64,000 nt of DNA, from positions 434,001 to 498,000 of the forward strand of contig CAXXHC010000004.1 of the NCBI GenBank assembly GCA_963663525.2. Reading direction: 5' to 3'. Position numbers and translations under genes: made by a program. Shown piece by piece: positions 28,103 through 37,661 of the stretch (the stretch's first letter is position 1; each line of letters starts with the position of its first letter). The notes under the pieces are model-generated. The model did not search any database. It saw only the letters and a list, made by a program, of their open reading frames with translations, and was not told the DNA's origin. The DNA is from G963663525 sp963663525. GTDB lineage: Bacteria > Myxococcota_A > SURF-8 > G963663525.

Positions 28103-30540
28103 CCGACCGTCCGGGCTTCCTCCGACACGAAGGCACGAGCCGGATTTCCGGGCGAAATGCGTTCGCACGCGGGATTTTCGTGGGGCTGCTCGGTGTGTGG
28201 CTTTTCGCGATGTTTGCGTGGTCGGCGGGCGAAGCAAGGGCCGAGGAAGCCGACAAGGTGGCCGGTGTCCGCGTGATGGGCAACGAAAAGGTGGAAGCTG
28301 CCTCGATCCTGCGGGTGGTGTACACCCGCAAGGGACAGACTTACTCCGAGGAGCAGGTGCGCAAGGATCTGCGGCGCGTCTATAAACTGGGATATTTTAC
28401 GGATATCCAGTTCTTCCGCGAAAAAACCGAGGAAGGCTGGCTGATTACGATGGTTGTGGAGGAGCGCTCCAGCATCAAGGAAGTGCTGATCGAGGGTCAG
28501 GACGAGGTGAGCGAGGACGACATCCGAGAGGTGATCGACGTCAAGCCCTATTCGGTGCTTTCCCACGCCAAGATCGAACGCAACGTGGAGAAAATCCGCA
28601 ACGTGTACATCGACAAGGGCTTTTTCCTGGCCGAAGTGACCTACCGGGTAGACGAACTGGAGGAAAAACAGGCCAACGTCGTGTTCATCATCAAGGAGCG
28701 CGCCAAGGTCGAGGTGAAAAAGGTCTTCCTGGTCGGCAACCACAAGATCAAGGACGAAGATCTGGCCGAGGTGATGCTCACGAAGCCGGGCGATTTCCTC
28801 AGTTTCATGAACAATTCCGGGCAGTACCGGCAGGAAATCCTCGAACGCGACGCCTTCATGATTAATCAATATTATGCGGATCGCGGCTACGTAGAAGCCA
28901 AGATCGGACAGCCCAAGGCGTACATTTCGGCGGATCAGCGCTACGTGACGGTGACGTTCAATATCACCGAAGGTGAATCCTTCGTTCTCGGTGACGTGGG
29001 ATTTTCCGGCGAAGTGATCTTCCCTCCAGCGCGGATGCGGGAACTGATGCGGTTGAACAAGGGCGACGTCTTCAACCGCAGCGTATTCATGCGGGACATG
29101 GAGCGCATCGGGGACGCCTACAAGGATCTCGGGTACGCCTTCGCCAATATCTCGCCTCACACCCGGCTGGACCGTAAAAACCGGATCGTCCACGTGAATT
29201 TCCAGATTCAGAAGGGACAGAAGGTTTACGTCGAGCGTATTTACGTTTCGGGCAACACCAGCACGCGGGACAAGGTGATCCGGCGGGAAATGCGCATCGA
29301 TGAAGGCGATTTGTACAGCTCCACGGCGATCAAGCGTTCCAAGCAGAAAATCTACCAGTTGGGCTTTTTCGAAACCGTAGAGATCCACGAGCATCCCGGC
29401 TCCGAAGACAATAAAATTGAGTTGGAAATCGAGGTCAAAGAGCGCCGGACGGGCACGTTCCAGATCGGTTTCGGTTTTTCTTCGCTGGAAAGTTTCATGT
29501 TCCAGGCGCAGATTTCCCAGAACAACCTCATGGGTCGCGGCCAGACGCTGCAATTGAACGCGATGATCGGCGGGCGTCAGAAACAGGTGCAGTTCCGTTT
29601 CATCGAGCCGTATTTCCTCGATTCCAAGTTTTCGCTGGATCTGCGATTGTACAACCAGGAAACCGTCTATCCCCGGCAGGGGGAATTCGGAGATTATTCC
29701 ACCGGCACCTGGGGCATGGGCCTGACCGCCGGGTATCCCGTGTCGGACGAATTCACGCTGTTTTTGGGGTATACGGTCAAAGCCGAGAATCTGAACGTCG
29801 GCGACAACGTGCACCTTCACCTGTTCAAGAGCGGCTATACCTCTTCGCTGACCGGTACCGTACAGTACGATTCACGCGACAACCGCCTGTTTCCCACGCG
29901 GGGCATTTTGTCCTATTTCAGCACCGAAGCGGCGGACGACTGGACGGGTTCGGAAATCGAGTACCTGGAATTCTATAGTCTTTTGCAATACTTCCGACCG
30001 GTGTTCTGGAAAGTCATTTTCAAGCTCAACCTGGAAATGGGCTACGTGATTTCACTCGAAGAGCCTGTGTCGGATCTTCGCGGAGAGAAGGATTTCCCCG
30101 GTGTGCCGATTTCCCAGCGCTACCAGATGGGCGGCATCTACTCGGTGCGCGGCTTCCAGTACGGCACCATTTCCCCGACCACCGAGGTCATTTCGCAGTC
30201 CGATCCGGTCGGTTCTCCGCTGAAATACCGGCTCGGCGGCAACAAGAAATTCATGACCAACTGGGAGTTGGAATTCCCGGTGATCGAACAGGCGGGCATT
30301 CGCTGGGTGTTCTTCTTCGATGCCGGAAACGTGTGGAAAGAGGACCAGCAGTTCTTCTATCTCGGACAATCGGGCCAGAACGAGTGGGATCTCCCCATGG
30401 GCTTGTACATGAGCTGGGGCTGGGGTTTCCGCTGGTACAGTCCCATCGGTCCCCTGCGTTTCGAGTGGGGGTGCCCGATTACCAAGCGACCCGAAGACAA
30501 CCGCATCGAGTTCGAATTCTCCATCGGCAACCAGTTCTGA
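28099..30540 (+). CDS. bamA: Outer membrane protein assembly factor BamA
   Basis: 813 residues. Central beta-barrel of the Bam complex, which folds proteins into the outer membrane. After a signal peptide (hydrophobic stretch about 22-38) come consecutive POTRA domains (about 50-420; e.g. VAGVRVMGNEKVEAASILRVVYTRKGQTYSEEQVRKDLRRVYKLGYFTDIQ). The C-terminal barrel follows (from about 450) with SVRGFQYG, equivalent to the conserved VRGF/Y motif of Omp85 loop 6. It ends in a Phe (IGNQF), the usual C-terminal signature of barrel proteins. ATG 28099 overlaps the lolD stop and has GGAGGAGGG upstream. Coupling to lolD joins lipoprotein release and barrel assembly. Confidence 0.95.
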   Translation: MTDRPGFLRHEGTSRISGRNAFARGIFVGLLGVWLFAMFAWSAGEARAEEADKVAGVRVMGNEKVEAASILRVVYTRKGQTYSEEQVRKDLRRVYKLGYFTDIQFFREKTEEGWLITMVVEERSSIKEVLIEGQDEVSEDDIREVIDVKPYSVLSHAKIERNVEKIRNVYIDKGFFLAEVTYRVDELEEKQANVVFIIKERAKVEVKKVFLVGNHKIKDEDLAEVMLTKPGDFLSFMNNSGQYRQEILERDAFMINQYYADRGYVEAKIGQPKAYISADQRYVTVTFNITEGESFVLGDVGFSGEVIFPPARMRELMRLNKGDVFNRSVFMRDMERIGDAYKDLGYAFANISPHTRLDRKNRIVHVNFQIQKGQKVYVERIYVSGNTSTRDKVIRREMRIDEGDLYSSTAIKRSKQKIYQLGFFETVEIHEHPGSEDNKIELEIEVKERRTGTFQIGFGFSSLESFMFQAQISQNNLMGRGQTLQLNAMIGGRQKQVQFRFIEPYFLDSKFSLDLRLYNQETVYPRQGEFGDYSTGTWGMGLTAGYPVSDEFTLFLGYTVKAENLNVGDNVHLHLFKSGYTSSLTGTVQYDSRDNRLFPTRGILSYFSTEAADDWTGSEIEYLEFYSLLQYFRPVFWKVIFKLNLEMGYVISLEEPVSDLRGEKDFPGVPISQRYQMGGIYSVRGFQYGTISPTTEVISQSDPVGSPLKYRLGGNKKFMTNWELEFPVIEQAGIRWVFFFDAGNVWKEDQQFFYLGQSGQNEWDLPMGLYMSWGWGFRWYSPIGPLRFEWGCPITKRPEDNRIEFEFSIGNQF

Positions 30541-30550
30541 TGAGGCAGAT

Positions 30551-31417
30551 GTGAGCGGACGTGAAATACAACGGATCGTGCAACGTATGGGAAACCTGGT
30601 GGCGCTGATCTTCGCCCTGATCGGACTGGTTTCCTGCCAAGGAGACTACTACACGAATACGCAAACCGCAGCGTGGATCGACTCCGACGGCGGAACCGTG
30701 TACGGCCCCAAAGGGGCACGGGTGATCGTTCCCGTTCTGGCCGTGCCGCAACCGGTGCGTCTGGTGCTCGACGAACTCTCCGCCGCGAGTGTTCCCGAAT
30801 TTCTCGTGGACGGCGAGCCGCTGGCGCGGATGTCGATGGCCCTGTGGCTTGAGCCGGAAGGGCTGCATTTCACCCGGAACGTCGAAATCGGGATGCGCTA
30901 CATCGCGGAAGGCATGACGGAGGAAACACAACAGCGCAGCATCCGGGTTTTCGAAATGTCGCATCACGGAACCGAATGGTCGGAAGTGGAAACCACCGTG
31001 GACGTCAAATCGAAAATGGTGCGTTTCGAAGTCGATCATCTGGCCGTGTTTTCCGTTTTTCGGGTGGAAGCGGACGAGGAGGAGAATTCCGGAGAGGAAC
31101 CGGAGCACGATCCATGCACTTGTTTGGGAGACGAGGCCGGATACTGCCCAGATGCCGGGGTTCCGGTCGGCGAGTTGGAAAGTATCGAACTGCTTGAAAT
31201 CACGGATGAAACCTGCTCGATGGATCTTGTCTTGCACAAGACCGGGGAGGAAGAGGGAGTCGTGGTGCGAGTGGTTCCCTGCGACGTGCTTTCCATGTTT
31301 TTCTATGCACGAGACGGAACGGAATGCACGCTTGAATGGCGTGGAACGACAGAAGATTTCTTCGTGGATTGCGGTGGGGAGCGGATCGATACGTATTCCA
31401 CCGCTTCGTGTCCATAA
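30551..31417 (+). CDS. Predicted lipoprotein with ZU5-like domain
   Basis: 288 residues from a GTG start (GAGG five bases upstream); an ATG at 30587 is an alternative. The signal ends at a lipobox-like IGLVSC. Residues about 40-170 resemble ZU5-type beta-sandwich domains found in surface proteins (DGGTVYGPKGARVIVPVLA...GLHFTRNVEIGMRYI...LAVFSVFRVE). A Glu-rich linker and a small Cys-containing tail follow. It begins 10 bases after bamA and is likely co-transcribed. Function unknown; a role in envelope assembly is only suggested by position. Confidence 0.65.
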   Translation: MSGREIQRIVQRMGNLVALIFALIGLVSCQGDYYTNTQTAAWIDSDGGTVYGPKGARVIVPVLAVPQPVRLVLDELSAASVPEFLVDGEPLARMSMALWLEPEGLHFTRNVEIGMRYIAEGMTEETQQRSIRVFEMSHHGTEWSEVETTVDVKSKMVRFEVDHLAVFSVFRVEADEEENSGEEPEHDPCTCLGDEAGYCPDAGVPVGELESIELLEITDETCSMDLVLHKTGEEEGVVVRVVPCDVLSMFFYARDGTECTLEWRGTTEDFFVDCGGERIDTYSTASCP

Positions 31418-31431
31418 GATTCAAGAATTCA

Positions 31432-31461
31432 TTGACATTTCGCGTGTTAGGCGATTATTTT
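31432..31461 (+). promoter_or_regulatory. Possible sigma70-type promoter
   Basis: TTGACA at 31432-31437 and TATTTT at 31456-31461, with an 18-bp spacer, about 60 bases ahead of the GTG start at 31521. A perfect -35 with a fair -10 makes a promoter for the TPR-protein gene plausible. Confidence 0.5.
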
Positions 31462-31520
31462 GCGTATCTTGAATCAAACGGGCGTGCGAGATCCCGACAG
31501 ACATTGCAAAGGAGAAGGTT

Positions 31521-32363
31521 GTGGCAAGGGCTACCCGAAAATCTTCAAAAAAGCTGGATCGCAAAGAACTTAAAGGTCCGGACCTTTTTCAGAGCCGTGG
31601 CGAACGGATTCTGGAATGGATCATCGAACACAAACGGCAGATTCTCGCCGTATGCGTTGGGCTGGTCGTACTTTTTCTCGCCGTTTCGGCGTTGAGATAC
31701 TACCTCGAAAGCCGCCACGCAGCCGTTTCCCTTCGCTTTGCCAGGGCATTGAAAACCCTGGACGCTCCGATCGTCGAGGAAGGCGAAACCCCGCCGGAAG
31801 GTACGGACGAGTACTATACCAGCGAGGAATTCCGCAGTTCGGCGGCTCTGGAGAAATTCAGCGAGCTCGTTTCGGAGCATCAGGGGACGGGTCTCGGCAC
31901 GATGGCCCGTTTCTACCAGGCCAATCTGCAATTCGAGCTGAAACGTTACGACAAAGCCGCCGAAGGTTACCGGACGTTCCTGGACGAAGCTTCCGGCGAT
32001 TTCGACGACGTGCGTTTTCTGGCCGAATTCAACCTTGGACAGACCTACGAAGCCACGAATCAGCCCGCCGAAGCCGAAAAGCAGTATCGCAAGCTGTTCG
32101 AGGACGAAGGTTCGATCTGGAAAGAGCAGGCCGGATATCATCTGGCGCGAATGCTTCACAAGCTTGGAAAAACCGAGGAAGCCATTTCCACCATGAAAAA
32201 AATGTTGGAGGACTTCCCCGAATCCACCTTGAAGACCAACGCGGAAAAACTGATCGATTTCTGGCAATCCTCCCAAAAGGGAAGCCAAATGGCTCCCGAT
32301 ACGGAAAAAGCCGAAAAAGTCGAGCCGAAAAACGAAGAGAAAGAGGTCAAACAGCCGGAATGA
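31521..32363 (+). CDS. TPR-containing single-pass membrane protein (YfgM-like layout)
   Basis: 280 residues. A basic cytoplasmic N-terminus (about 1-36), one transmembrane helix (ILAVCVGLVVLFLAVSALRYY, about 41-61) and a periplasmic helical domain with TPR-type repeats (about 100-250; e.g. GTMARFYQANLQFELKRYDKAAEGYRTFL, FLAEFNLGQTYEATNQPAEAEKQYRKLF). The tail is Lys/Glu-rich. The layout matches YfgM-type proteins that bind SecYEG and periplasmic chaperones; in many genomes this gene precedes bamB, as here. GTG start at 31521 after AAAGGAG. Confidence 0.8.
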   Translation: MARATRKSSKKLDRKELKGPDLFQSRGERILEWIIEHKRQILAVCVGLVVLFLAVSALRYYLESRHAAVSLRFARALKTLDAPIVEEGETPPEGTDEYYTSEEFRSSAALEKFSELVSEHQGTGLGTMARFYQANLQFELKRYDKAAEGYRTFLDEASGDFDDVRFLAEFNLGQTYEATNQPAEAEKQYRKLFEDEGSIWKEQAGYHLARMLHKLGKTEEAISTMKKMLEDFPESTLKTNAEKLIDFWQSSQKGSQMAPDTEKAEKVEPKNEEKEVKQPE

Positions 32364-32409
32364 TTCGCCGACCTCGTAGTGTTCGGCAGGATCTCCGTCT
32401 CGGTCGCCC

Positions 32410-33624
32410 ATGAGAAACCCATCCCAGCGATATTCCTGGACTTTTCTCGCGCTTCTCATCGCGTTGGGAGCGGGGATTTTCTCCTGTTCCGACAAAGCTC
32501 CACGCCCGCAAAATCTGCGCCCGACCGTGCTTTTCAACGAAGGGCTCGACGTCGTGACCCGTTGGAGGGTCAAACTGACCGACCGACCCCCCATGGATGA
32601 CACGCCCATCGAATACGGAACGGTAGGGTTCGACGAAAGCCACGTCTACGCCGCCAGCCGGGACCGGATGTTGCTCAAAGTCCGTCGAAGCGATGGAAAA
32701 GTGGCGTGGAAGATCCCGTTATCCGAAGAATTGATCGCCCGCCCGGTGACGGATGGCGGATTCCTGTACGTGGGTACGGTCAGTGGAAACCTCGCGGCGT
32801 TCGACGTGCAGAGCGGTGCGGAGCGTTGGCGCTTCCAGACTGGGGACTCCATCATGACCCAGCCGGTCGTTGATGACGGAGTGGTCTACGTCGTCAACCA
32901 GAGCGACAAACTGATCGCTCTCGAAGCCGATACGGGCGCCTGGATCTGGGAGCATCGCGAGGAATATTACGGAAGCATGTCGGTGCGTCGGCACGCGGTA
33001 CCGGTGGTTCACGGCGATGCGCTCTATCTGGGCTGCACGTCGGGGTTGATCGCGGCGCTGGATAAAAAAAACGGAGATGTCCTGTGGAAACGGGGACTTG
33101 CCGAAGCCGACCGTTTCAACGACATCGATTCCACGCCCATCGTGAATCGAGGCCGACTGTATACGGCAAGTTTCAACGGCTCGGTGCATTCCCTCAATGC
33201 AAGTACTGGAAAACCCCTGTGGAAACGGATACTTAAAAGCTCCTCTTCCATGTCTCTGGTTGAAGGTCGCCTGTACGTGGGAGCCAGCGAAGCCGGTTTG
33301 TATTGTCTCGACCCGGCGGACGGCTCGACCCTCTGGTACATGAAATTCGACACCGTGTATCGGGAGAAACCCGAAGGGGAGCTTTCCCGACCGGTGCCGT
33401 ACCGGGACGATTTTCTCGCCTTCACCACGTCCGAAAATTCGCTGTATTTCGTGAATCATCATACGAAAAAGCTCATCGCCCGTTTCGCTACAGGAACGGG
33501 GATCAGCAGCGAGCCGTTGGTGGCCGGAAACGACGTCTACGTGCTTTCCAACGGCGGCTACCTGTATTCCCTGGCGCTGGGACGCAAGGGAACTCCCTTC
33601 CGCAAAAAACACACATCCCGCTAA
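32410..33624 (+). CDS. BamB-like PQQ-repeat lipoprotein
   Basis: 404 residues. Lipobox-like end of signal at LGAGIFSC (Cys about 26), then a beta-propeller built of PQQ-type blades (GKVAWKIPLSEELIARPV, GFLYVGTVSGNLAAFDVQSGAERWRF, GALYLGCTSGLIAALDKKNGDVLWKR, GRLYVGASEAGLYCLDPADGSTLW). BamB scaffolds BamA in outer-membrane protein folding, and bamA lies 2 kb upstream with a YfgM-like gene in between, which supports the call. About 7 to 8 blades fit the length. BamB identity is an inference from context; other PQQ propellers are possible. Confidence 0.8.
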   Translation: MRNPSQRYSWTFLALLIALGAGIFSCSDKAPRPQNLRPTVLFNEGLDVVTRWRVKLTDRPPMDDTPIEYGTVGFDESHVYAASRDRMLLKVRRSDGKVAWKIPLSEELIARPVTDGGFLYVGTVSGNLAAFDVQSGAERWRFQTGDSIMTQPVVDDGVVYVVNQSDKLIALEADTGAWIWEHREEYYGSMSVRRHAVPVVHGDALYLGCTSGLIAALDKKNGDVLWKRGLAEADRFNDIDSTPIVNRGRLYTASFNGSVHSLNASTGKPLWKRILKSSSSMSLVEGRLYVGASEAGLYCLDPADGSTLWYMKFDTVYREKPEGELSRPVPYRDDFLAFTTSENSLYFVNHHTKKLIARFATGTGISSEPLVAGNDVYVLSNGGYLYSLALGRKGTPFRKKHTSR

Positions 33625-33715
33625 CGAGTCGATTGCCGTGAAATGGTGGTTTCGTTCCATCGGTCGTGATTGAAAATGCCGGGAAATCACGTTTTTCGGA
33701 AGAAATCCGTGGTTT

Positions 33716-33756
33716 CAGGCTCGTAACCTGTACGTTGGCGTACAGGTTGAAGCCTG
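33716..33756. repeat. Two-tier hairpin palindrome
   Basis: Inner stem AACCTGTACG (33725-33734) / CGTACAGGTT (33739-33748) with loop TTGG, and outer arms CAGGCT / AGCCTG. No T-run follows, so it is a weak terminator candidate for the BamB-like gene. IS copy B begins 22 bases further on. Confidence 0.6.
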
Positions 33757-34116
33757 CTTACAACGCCAATTGCTTGTGATTAAAAAGTCTTCTTCCGCAG
33801 TCGCGCGCAAGCGCGCATTGCGGAAAAGAACTCTGTACGAAGGCGCTTTACTCCGAAGTCTCGCTATGTGGAATGAATGACGTGCGGTTGTTTTGAAAGG
33901 TTCGACTCGGCTCCGAGCCGTGTTGAAAAGAGGGAGAATGGTGTTTGCGCTTCCTGGGAATCATGGTTTTCGTCTGCGATCTTTCATTTTCGAAGGTCCT
34001 TTGGGCGGTATTGACGGCTGCTTTTCGCCCTCCGGACACACGGCGCCCGTCTTCTTCGTGGAGGTTCCGTCTGATCCGGCACGCAGGTAATGCAACGAGC
34101 GTATTTTCACACGAGC

Positions 34117-35385
34117 TCAGACGGGCGGTGAAGCGCCTGCCATTTCCGGTCTTTTCGCCTGCCCGAGTTCGTTTCCGTTTGGCGGATAGGCCGTCATGTT
34201 TTGTGCGCCGTCCGGCCTATCATGCTCCGTGACGAGTTCCAGCCGTCCCTTCTTGCACACCGGACACAAGAGCGGATCGTGCCCGGTGAGCGCCAGGTAG
34301 CGCTCGTCCCAGCTCATCTCGTCGTATCGCTCGATGGGTTCGGGTTCCGGCGCGCCGAGCAAGTCACGGCAACGCTTGATATTCCTCGCCCGAAAGCGGT
34401 TGGCGTGCAAGCCGTAATGCCGGATGCGCGTAAAGCCCTTGGGGAGAACGTGCATCAGGAAGCGCCGGATAAATTCGGTCGCCGAAAGAGTCATGACGCG
34501 CTTTTCCCCTTCCTTTTTGTAATCCTTGTACCGGAAGGAAACCTTGCCGTCTTTCATTGCGATCAAGCGCTGATCGGAGAAGGCCGTGCGATGAGTGTAC
34601 CTGGCCAGGTAGTTGAGCGTCGTCTCCGGCCCGCCGAAGGGCGCTTTGGCGTAGACATGCCATTTCATCCCACGGTGCGTTTTGATGAACCGATCGAAAG
34701 CTTTCGGGCCGGCGAATTTCCCGGACTTTCCGGTAAAACGCAGTTTGCCCGCTTCATAGGCCCTTTTGAGCGCCTCCAGAAACAATCGCCTGAAGAGACT
34801 CTTCAGAACGTTCACATGCAGAAAGAAGTCCTCGCGGCAAGTCACCCAGCTTTTGCCGTCGGGCGAAATCCCGCCTCCGGGGACGATCATATGGACGTGG
34901 GGATGATGCAGCAAGGTGCTGCCCCAGGTATGCAGCACGCTGGTGAAGCCGATGTTCGCGCCCAGATGCCTGGGATCCCCGGCGATCGTGAGCATGGTTT
35001 TCGCCGAGGTCTTGAAGAGGATGTCGTAGATCACGCGCCGGTTGATCAGCGCCAAATCCTCTATCTCTTTCGGGATGGTGAAGACGATGTGAAAGTACGG
35101 TACGGGCAAGAGCTCGGCTCTGCGTCCGGCCAGCCACGTGGCCGAGGCCAGAGCGCCGCATTTGGGGCAGGCGCGATTGCCGCATGAGTTGTAGCCTTTG
35201 GTTTCGTGTCCGCATTGGTTGCAGCGTCTGTGCTCGCAGTGTCCGCCCATCTCGTTGGTGCGGCAGGCCATGATGTCACGAGCGGCCTTGGTCTGCTCGG
35301 GCGACAGGAGATTGCCGTACAGACCGAGAAACTCATCCCAATTCTTCCGGAGAAGTTCGGCCGTCGTGAGTCTGCTATTCGCCAT
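34117..35385 (-). CDS. IS91-family HUH transposase (copy B)
   Basis: 422 residues, identical in protein sequence to the transposase at 18241-19509, including the N-terminal zinc cluster, HUH motif H163-V-H165 and tyrosines Y259/Y263. The gene is intact, so copy B is potentially active. It overlaps the upstream recombinase 2 gene by 11 bases. Confidence 0.93.
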   Translation of the reverse strand: MANSRLTTAELLRKNWDEFLGLYGNLLSPEQTKAARDIMACRTNEMGGHCEHRRCNQCGHETKGYNSCGNRACPKCGALASATWLAGRRAELLPVPYFHIVFTIPKEIEDLALINRRVIYDILFKTSAKTMLTIAGDPRHLGANIGFTSVLHTWGSTLLHHPHVHMIVPGGGISPDGKSWVTCREDFFLHVNVLKSLFRRLFLEALKRAYEAGKLRFTGKSGKFAGPKAFDRFIKTHRGMKWHVYAKAPFGGPETTLNYLARYTHRTAFSDQRLIAMKDGKVSFRYKDYKKEGEKRVMTLSATEFIRRFLMHVLPKGFTRIRHYGLHANRFRARNIKRCRDLLGAPEPEPIERYDEMSWDERYLALTGHDPLLCPVCKKGRLELVTEHDRPDGAQNMTAYPPNGNELGQAKRPEMAGASPPV

Positions 35386-36262
35386 GATTCGCCTCCGATC
35401 CCGGCAGGAGGTCGAAGGGGCTTTGCATCCCGGCGATGCGCGCCGTGGCGATGTGGGTGTAAATGGCCGTGGTGGATAAGGAAGCGTGCCCCAGGAGCAC
35501 CTGGATCGTGCGTAGATCGACGCCGTTCTCCAGCATATGGGTGGCGAAGCTGTGGCGAAAACTATGAGGCGTTACCTTTTTGCTCGGCGCCAACCCCGAT
35601 TGAATGGAGATTTTTTTGCAGACAATTTGGATGGAAGTGGTCGTAATGCAGCGTCCCTTAATTCTTCCTGGAAACAGCCATGGATTCTTACTGTTTGCCT
35701 GATGTTTTCCCGGCTTGCATGTTCTCCAGTAGTCCCGTAAGATGAGCAGCAGTTTCGGAGACAGCACGGTGTAGCGATCTTTGCTCATCTTGCCTTGGCG
35801 AACGCGGATGACCATTCTCTGGCTATCGATGTCGCTCGCCCGCAGATTCGCCGCTTCCGAGACGCGTAGACCGGAAGCGTACATGACCTGGAAGATCGTG
35901 CGATACCTGACGTTTTGGACGGCGTCTAGAAAACGGACGACTTCCGAAGGCGCAAGTACCACGGGAAGCGTTTTGGGCTCCCTGGCCGCTGGTATTGCCG
36001 CCAGCGGCCAGGGGCGGTCCATGACGTTGAGAAAGAAAAAGCGAAAAACCCGGGCATGAGAATTGACGCTCCCCGGAGTGAATCCGCGTTTCTCATGAAG
36101 ATAAAGCAGGTAGTCGCGGATCTCCTCCAGGCTGATTCGTCCCAACTGCTTGCCGACGTGCTGCTCGAGTTTTTTCAACCTGCGCAGATAGTCGGCCTGC
36201 GTGGAGGCGGAAAGGTTTCTCAACTTCATCTGCCGCACCATTCGTTGACGTGCGCTTCTCAT
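35375..36262 (-). CDS. Tyrosine recombinase 2 of the IS (copy B)
   Basis: 295 residues, identical to the protein at 17364-18251, with the complete R133-K158-H233-R236-H259-Y268 set. ATG at 36262 with AAGGAGG upstream and ATGA overlap with recombinase 1. Confidence 0.9.
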   Translation of the reverse strand: MRSARQRMVRQMKLRNLSASTQADYLRRLKKLEQHVGKQLGRISLEEIRDYLLYLHEKRGFTPGSVNSHARVFRFFFLNVMDRPWPLAAIPAAREPKTLPVVLAPSEVVRFLDAVQNVRYRTIFQVMYASGLRVSEAANLRASDIDSQRMVIRVRQGKMSKDRYTVLSPKLLLILRDYWRTCKPGKHQANSKNPWLFPGRIKGRCITTTSIQIVCKKISIQSGLAPSKKVTPHSFRHSFATHMLENGVDLRTIQVLLGHASLSTTAIYTHIATARIAGMQSPFDLLPGSEANHGE

Positions 36263-37101
36263 ATCCGGCCTCCTTTCACGGCTTCGCATGCATGGAAAGA
36301 TGTTGCTTTCTTCCGAGTGATGAAACTGGCCAGGACGAGACGGATGGAGGTGCAGCGCAGGATGTGCCTGACCTCGCGTGGGTTGTCTGCTTGCGTCAGG
36401 CGATGCCTGAAGAAGGAATAGCGCAGTGTCTTCTCGATCGTCGTATAATCGAAACCTCCATCCATTGCAGCTTGCCTGATTGCCTTTTGCATGGGACCGG
36501 GAGTCAAGGGATTGTCATGGCCATCGCGTGTGAAAAGCAGATCCGTTCGAGGCCTAGTGTCGCGCCACCACCGGCGCAGGGTTGTGAGAGTTTCCGAGTG
36601 AAGCGGAACGAATTGGGGCCAGGCGCTGTTTGAAGAAGTCAGGCGGATCAGCATCCTTTTGCTATCGATATCCCCCGTCCTCAGGCGACAGGTCTCGCCC
36701 AGGCGCAAACCGCCGCCGAATGCTACGATCAAAACCGTTTTGTGAAGCTCAGAGGCAACGCCCTCAAACAGCCGGTCCATCTCGCTCTTCGTGAGCGGAT
36801 CGGGAACCGGTCCCGGCTTGCCGGGAGAAAGAAAACAGGCTGCGACACCTGGACGATCCAGCGTCACGAAATAGAGAAACTTGAGCGCCATCAGCGCCTG
36901 CTGCCGGAAACTGTCCGGTCGCTTTTCCGCTCTCGCCAGGTGCCGGATCCATGCCTCAATTTCAGCCGCGCCCAGTTGATCCGGCGATCGCTTGAAATGT
37001 CGGACATACGATTCGGCGTGGTTCAGATACTGTTTGCGCGTGGCAAGGCGCAGCCCGTACCGTAAAAGATCCTCGCTCATTCTTTCTTTGAGATGTCCCA
37101 T
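36259..37101 (-). CDS. Tyrosine-recombinase-like protein 1 of the IS (copy B)
   Basis: 280 residues, identical to the protein at 16525-17367, with the same atypical C-terminus lacking an obvious nucleophilic tyrosine. The upstream 222 bases up to the C/B junction are non-coding and hold its ribosome site (GAGGAGGAG). Confidence 0.8.
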   Translation of the reverse strand: MGHLKERMSEDLLRYGLRLATRKQYLNHAESYVRHFKRSPDQLGAAEIEAWIRHLARAEKRPDSFRQQALMALKFLYFVTLDRPGVAACFLSPGKPGPVPDPLTKSEMDRLFEGVASELHKTVLIVAFGGGLRLGETCRLRTGDIDSKRMLIRLTSSNSAWPQFVPLHSETLTTLRRWWRDTRPRTDLLFTRDGHDNPLTPGPMQKAIRQAAMDGGFDYTTIEKTLRYSFFRHRLTQADNPREVRHILRCTSIRLVLASFITRKKATSFHACEAVKGGRI

Positions 37102-37661
37102 GAGTCTCCTCCTCGTGATTGACGCCGCCCGGAAATCGGACGACTGAAATCACAAGGATGTCGGGGTCATGGGAATTCAGGCAAGGTATTGCGGGAGAAA
37201 ACGGGAAGATTGCAAACGCGCCAAAGGGCTTCAACGCAGGATACGATCACAAAAATATGGCTGGAGTCGAGCAAGAACTTACGGACAGGCAGGGGCTAAA
37301 AACTGCCGCGAAGCGGCTTCGTAATTAAAAAGTCTTCTTCCGCAGTCGCGCGCAAGCGCGCATTGCGGAAAAGAACTCTGTACGAAGGCGCTTTACTCCG
37401 AAGTCTCGCTATGTGGAATGAATGACGTGCGGTTGTTTTGAAAGGTTCGACTCGGCTCCGAGCCGTGTTGAAAAGAGGGAGAATGGTGTTTGCGCTTCCT
37501 GGGAATCATGGTTTTCGTCTGCGATCTTTCATTTTCGAAGGTCCTTTGGGCGGTATTGACGGCTGCTTTTCGCCCTCCGGACACACGGCGCCCGTCTTCT
37601 TCGTGGAGGTTCCGTCTGATCCGGCACGCAGGTAATGCAACGAGCGTATTTTCACACGAGC

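Larger units (their letters stand above)
33779..37323 (-). mobile_element. IS91-like transposon, copy B (tandem with C)
   Basis: Second 3,545-bp copy of the element at 16303-19847, in reverse orientation. Its left (recombinase) end abuts the right (origin) end of copy C with no extra base: the junction reads GCTTCGTA|ATTAAAAAG at 37323/37324. All three proteins match copy A exactly. The flank at its origin end reads CACAAG on the element strand. Confidence 0.92.
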
